Origin: Hydrogenothermaceae bacterium
GTDB lineage: Bacteria > Aquificota > Aquificia > Aquificales > Hydrogenothermaceae
Assembly: GCA_012961365.1 (NCBI GenBank)
Contig: DTZN01000179.1
Location: 1 to 8,508, forward strand
Direction of reading: 5' to 3'
Length of the DNA stretch: 8,508 bases
This document shows positions 6,357 through 8,508 of the stretch, in pieces. Both the position numbers and the translations under genes were made by a program. Position 1 is the stretch's first letter; each line of letters begins with the position of its first letter. The notes under the pieces were generated by a model. The model was not told the DNA's origin. It was given only the letters and a program-made list of their open reading frames with translations, and did no database searches.

Positions 6357-6521
6357 TTATTTTTTTAAATAAGGTTTAAAATTAGGCTCATTATATTGAC
6401 TAAATGTATTTGAATAAGGAAATGTTCTTATATCAAAAACAATGGAAATATCTAACTCTTTCAACTTATTAGTAAGCTTTTCTACCTCAAAAAATGGAGA
6501 ATATCCAATAGTGTAAAGCAT
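6357..6521 (-). pseudogene. DUF488-family N-terminal fragment (54 codons), probably a 3'-truncated remnant
   Basis: A 54-residue frame starts with the ATG directly after the fumarase beta stop codon (TAAATG) and ends 16 bp before sucC. It begins MLYTIGYSPF and continues FDIRTFPYSNTFSQYN (29-44). This matches the start of DUF488 proteins, whose N-terminus is typically xLYTIGHS, then a VDVRxxPxS block with an aromatic-Asn segment. Complete members are roughly 120-180 residues, so about two thirds is missing; neither other frame resumes the family before sucC, so loss of the 3' part is more likely than a simple frameshift. It ends in an A-run (AAAAAAA) before the stop. DUF488 function is uncertain. 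No good ribosome binding site precedes it, but re-initiation at the TAAATG junction is possible, so a short expressed protein cannot be excluded. Confidence 0.7.
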
Positions 6522-7097
6522 TTATAAAGAGCATTCTAAATTAATCTTTCTGTATTTTTCCTGTCCTTGCTGGAATATGTCTCCTCCATAAATATCATTA
6601 GCAACAATAACTGGAAAATCTTTAAAGGTTAATTTTCTTATAGCCTCTGTTCCTAAATCTTCATAAGCAATAACTTCAACATCTACTATATGTTTAGAAA
6701 GTAAAGCAGCAGTCCCGCCATATGCAGCAAAATACACTGCTTTATATTTTTTTAGAGCTTCTTTTACTGGCTGTGTCCTAAACCCTTTTCCTATAGTTGC
6801 TTTTAATCCAAGTTCATGAAGTTTTGGAGTGTATTTATCCATTCTGTAAGCTGTTGTTGGTCCTGCAGAACCTATTACTTGCCCTGGTTTTGGAGGTGTT
6901 GGACCAACGTAATAAATAACCTGTCCTTTTATATCAAAAGGAAACTTTCCTGTTTTTTCGTATTCTTCAAGCATTCTTTTATGAGCCGCATCTCTTGCAG
7001 TATAAACAACACCACTTAGCAGAACTCTATCACCTACCTTTAAACCTTCTATTATTTCATCTGTTAAAGGAGTTGTAATTCTTTTTACTTCACTCAT
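6522..7097 (-). CDS. fumB: Class I fumarate hydratase, beta (C-terminal) subunit
   Basis: The 191-residue protein corresponds to the C-terminal domain of class I, iron-sulfur fumarases. In two-subunit forms it pairs with the alpha subunit to interconvert malate and fumarate. Visible signatures are LSGVVYTARDAAHKRM (27-42), GPTPPKPGQVIGSAGPTTAYRMD (starting at 65), IGKG (102-105) and VANDIYGGDIF (165-175). L-tartrate dehydratase beta subunits share this fold, but the neighbours mdh and sucCD favour fumarase. A purine-rich GAGGAAGG lies shortly before the ATG. It follows the alpha gene by 45 bp, and its stop codon abuts the start of the DUF488 fragment. The last residues (KINLECSL) lie beyond the conserved core. 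Here fumB denotes the beta subunit, not the E. coli isozyme of that name. Confidence 0.93.
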   Translation of the reverse strand: MSEVKRITTPLTDEIIEGLKVGDRVLLSGVVYTARDAAHKRMLEEYEKTGKFPFDIKGQVIYYVGPTPPKPGQVIGSAGPTTAYRMDKYTPKLHELGLKATIGKGFRTQPVKEALKKYKAVYFAAYGGTAALLSKHIVDVEVIAYEDLGTEAIRKLTFKDFPVIVANDIYGGDIFQQGQEKYRKINLECSL

Positions 7098-7142
7098 TTA
7101 TCCTTCCTCTTAAACTTTATTTCTTAACTTAAAACATATTTT

Positions 7143-7988
7143 TTATATTTCTATTTCTTTATGTCTATTTGCATGGCATTGAATATTTACTGCAACAGGT
7201 AAAGATGCGATATGAACAGGAGCAACTTCTATTTTTACATCAACTGCAGTAGTTGAGCCACCAAATCCTAAAGGACCAACCCCAAGCTTATTAGCTTCTT
7301 CAATTAGTTCTTCTTCTAATTTGGCAATTCGTGGGTCAGGGTGTCTTTCTCCAATATGCCTAAATAATGCTTTTTTAGCTAGAACTGTAGAATAGTCAAA
7401 AGTTCCACCTATACCAACTCCTACTGTAAATGGAGGACAAGCATTAGGACCGGCATTTGCGATACAGCATAATATAAATTCTTTAACACCTTCCCATCCA
7501 TCTGCAGGTTTTAACATTTTTTGTCTGCTTTGATTTTCAGACCCCCCGCCTTTAGCGGCAAATTTTATTTTTATTTTATCCCCAGGAACTATGTTGTAAT
7601 AGATAAGAGCAGGAGTATTATCTCCTGTGTTTTTTCTATCTATAACAGGGTCATAAGCTAAAGAAGCTCTTAAATAACCTTCTTTTGTAGCCTGTCTAAC
7701 GCCTTCGTTTATAGCATCTGTAATATTTCTACCTTTTATATGAACATCTTGTCCAACATCTACAAAAAATACAGGATATCCTGTATCTTGACAGTATGCT
7801 ACTTTTTCTTCTGAAGCAACTTTAGCATTATCTAAAATAGTTTTTAAAATTTCCTGTCCCATAGGGGATTCTTCTTTATTAATAGCTTTTTCTATTGCAG
7901 ATATAAAATCTTGAGGTATAAAATACTCAGCATCCATTACAAGATGTTTAACTTTTTCAGTTATTAAGGAAGCATCTATTTCTCTCAT
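7143..7988 (-). CDS. fumA: Class I fumarate hydratase, alpha (N-terminal) subunit
   Basis: The 281-residue protein is the iron-sulfur catalytic subunit of a two-subunit class I fumarase. Three cysteines at the positions expected for [4Fe-4S] ligands are present: Cys66 (AYCQDTG), Cys184 (NACPPFTVGVGIGG) and Cys271 (QCHANRH). Other conserved blocks are AAKGGGSENQS (144-154) and GPLGFGGSTTAVDV (238-251). The fourth iron has no protein ligand in this family and binds substrate, which makes such enzymes sensitive to superoxide and oxygen. AGAGAGGT lies 8 nt before the ATG. It is 15 bp after mdh and 45 bp before the beta gene. In a reductive TCA cycle it would dehydrate malate to fumarate. L-tartrate dehydratase alpha is the main alternative, disfavoured by context. 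Confidence 0.94.
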   Translation of the reverse strand: MREIDASLITEKVKHLVMDAEYFIPQDFISAIEKAINKEESPMGQEILKTILDNAKVASEEKVAYCQDTGYPVFFVDVGQDVHIKGRNITDAINEGVRQATKEGYLRASLAYDPVIDRKNTGDNTPALIYYNIVPGDKIKIKFAAKGGGSENQSRQKMLKPADGWEGVKEFILCCIANAGPNACPPFTVGVGIGGTFDYSTVLAKKALFRHIGERHPDPRIAKLEEELIEEANKLGVGPLGFGGSTTAVDVKIEVAPVHIASLPVAVNIQCHANRHKEIEI

Positions 7989-8003
7989 GTTTTTATACCT
8001 CTC

Positions 8004-8508
8004 TTAAATTAATCCTAATTCTTTAATTCTATCTATACCACTTTTTACCGAAGCTACAGATTTTCTCCAAAGATTTCTTTCTTCCTCAGTCATATTTAAT
8101 TTAATAATTTCTTCTACTCCATTTCTTCCAAGTTTTACAGGAACTCCAACATAAACATCATCAGCTTCGTAAAACTTGCCATCTTCTCCTTCTAAATATG
8201 CAGAACAAGGCATAATTTCTTTTTTATCTTGTAAAATTGCTTCAACCATATAAGCGGTCGAAGAACCGGGGGCATGATAAGCTGAAGTTCCCATTAAATT
8301 AACAATTTCTCCTCCACCAAATTTAGTTCTTTCAACAATTGCATTTAATTTTTCTTCAGGAAGGGTTTCTTTTAACGGAATTCCTGCAACTGATGAAACA
8401 GATAAAAGTGGAACCATATCATCGCCGTGTCCACCGATAACATAAGCATTTATATTTCTAACAGATACACCAAGTTCCATAGATAAGAAAGATTTAAATC
8501 TTGCAGTA
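8004..8508 (-). CDS. mdh: Malate dehydrogenase, C-terminal part (cut by window edge)
   Basis: The frame is open to the right edge; about 167 C-terminal residues are visible of the 310-320 usual for the lactate/malate dehydrogenase-like family. An ATG at 8480 is internal, because the codons before it read TARFKSFLS, matching the conserved LDxARFxxFL segment with its substrate-binding arginine. Next come NAYVIGGHGDDMVPL, with the catalytic histidine in GGHGD, then LMGTSAYHAPGSSTAYMVEAI and the C-terminal helix ending KELGLI. The GTSAYHAPGSS segment fits malate rather than lactate dehydrogenases of this subfamily. In the reductive direction it reduces oxaloacetate to malate with NAD(P)H; coenzyme choice depends on the missing Rossmann part. 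It is the first visible gene of the operon and lies 15 bp before fumarase alpha. Confidence 0.93.
   Translation of the reverse strand, partial: TARFKSFLSMELGVSVRNINAYVIGGHGDDMVPLLSVSSVAGIPLKETLPEEKLNAIVERTKFGGGEIVNLMGTSAYHAPGSSTAYMVEAILQDKKEIMPCSAYLEGEDGKFYEADDVYVGVPVKLGRNGVEEIIKLNMTEEERNLWRKSVASVKSGIDRIKELGLI

Noticed and set aside
6816..7019. 67-codon Cys/Trp/Phe-rich open frame on the plus strand
   Set aside because: It is antisense to conserved fumarase beta codons, has odd composition and no ribosome binding site.

Overview
The window is AT-rich and looks like a chromosomal piece of a thermophilic, autotrophic member of the Aquificota, most likely Hydrogenothermaceae (Sulfurihydrogenibium-like). 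Two things point there. The iron superoxide dismutase closely resembles, from memory, the Aquifex pyrophilus enzyme along most of its length. The right half is a set of reductive TCA-cycle genes, the carbon-fixation route of this phylum. The genus is an inference; no database search was run.

Left part (1-1126, minus strand): a siroheme-linked pair. cobA (uroporphyrinogen-III C-methyltransferase) overlaps by 16 bp the start of a ferredoxin-type nitrite/sulfite reductase gene that runs off the left edge. CobA makes the precursor of siroheme, the cofactor of that reductase. A 181-bp divergent spacer (1127-1307) holds three near-identical 14-mers, two of them directly abutting, and then nnr is read to the right (1308-2891). 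nnr encodes the fused epimerase/dehydratase that repairs damaged NAD(P)H.

Middle part (2894-4078, minus strand): two superoxide-defence genes, an iron-type superoxide dismutase and a class II-like superoxide reductase. Each has its own upstream region. A strong intrinsic terminator and a Fur/PerR-like palindrome lie between them. The dismutase gene ends 2 bp from the end of nnr, tail to tail.

Right part (4266-8508, minus strand): a compact operon read mdh (partial) - fumarase alpha - fumarase beta - short DUF488 fragment - sucC - sucD, closed by a hairpin terminator at about 4227-4263. Read in the reductive direction, gene order follows reaction order: oxaloacetate to malate, malate to fumarate, (fumarate to succinate, gene not in this window), succinate to succinyl-CoA. 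The only interruption is a 54-codon reading frame at 6357-6521. It begins exactly at the fumarase stop codon, carries the N-terminal signature of DUF488 proteins and stops about a third of the way through that family.

I did not find a CRISPR array, tRNA, rRNA, insertion sequence or convincing novel multi-gene system. The best leads are the DUF488 remnant, the repeats in front of nnr, the palindrome in front of the dismutase gene, and the placing of superoxide defence directly after an operon that contains an oxygen-sensitive iron-sulfur fumarase.
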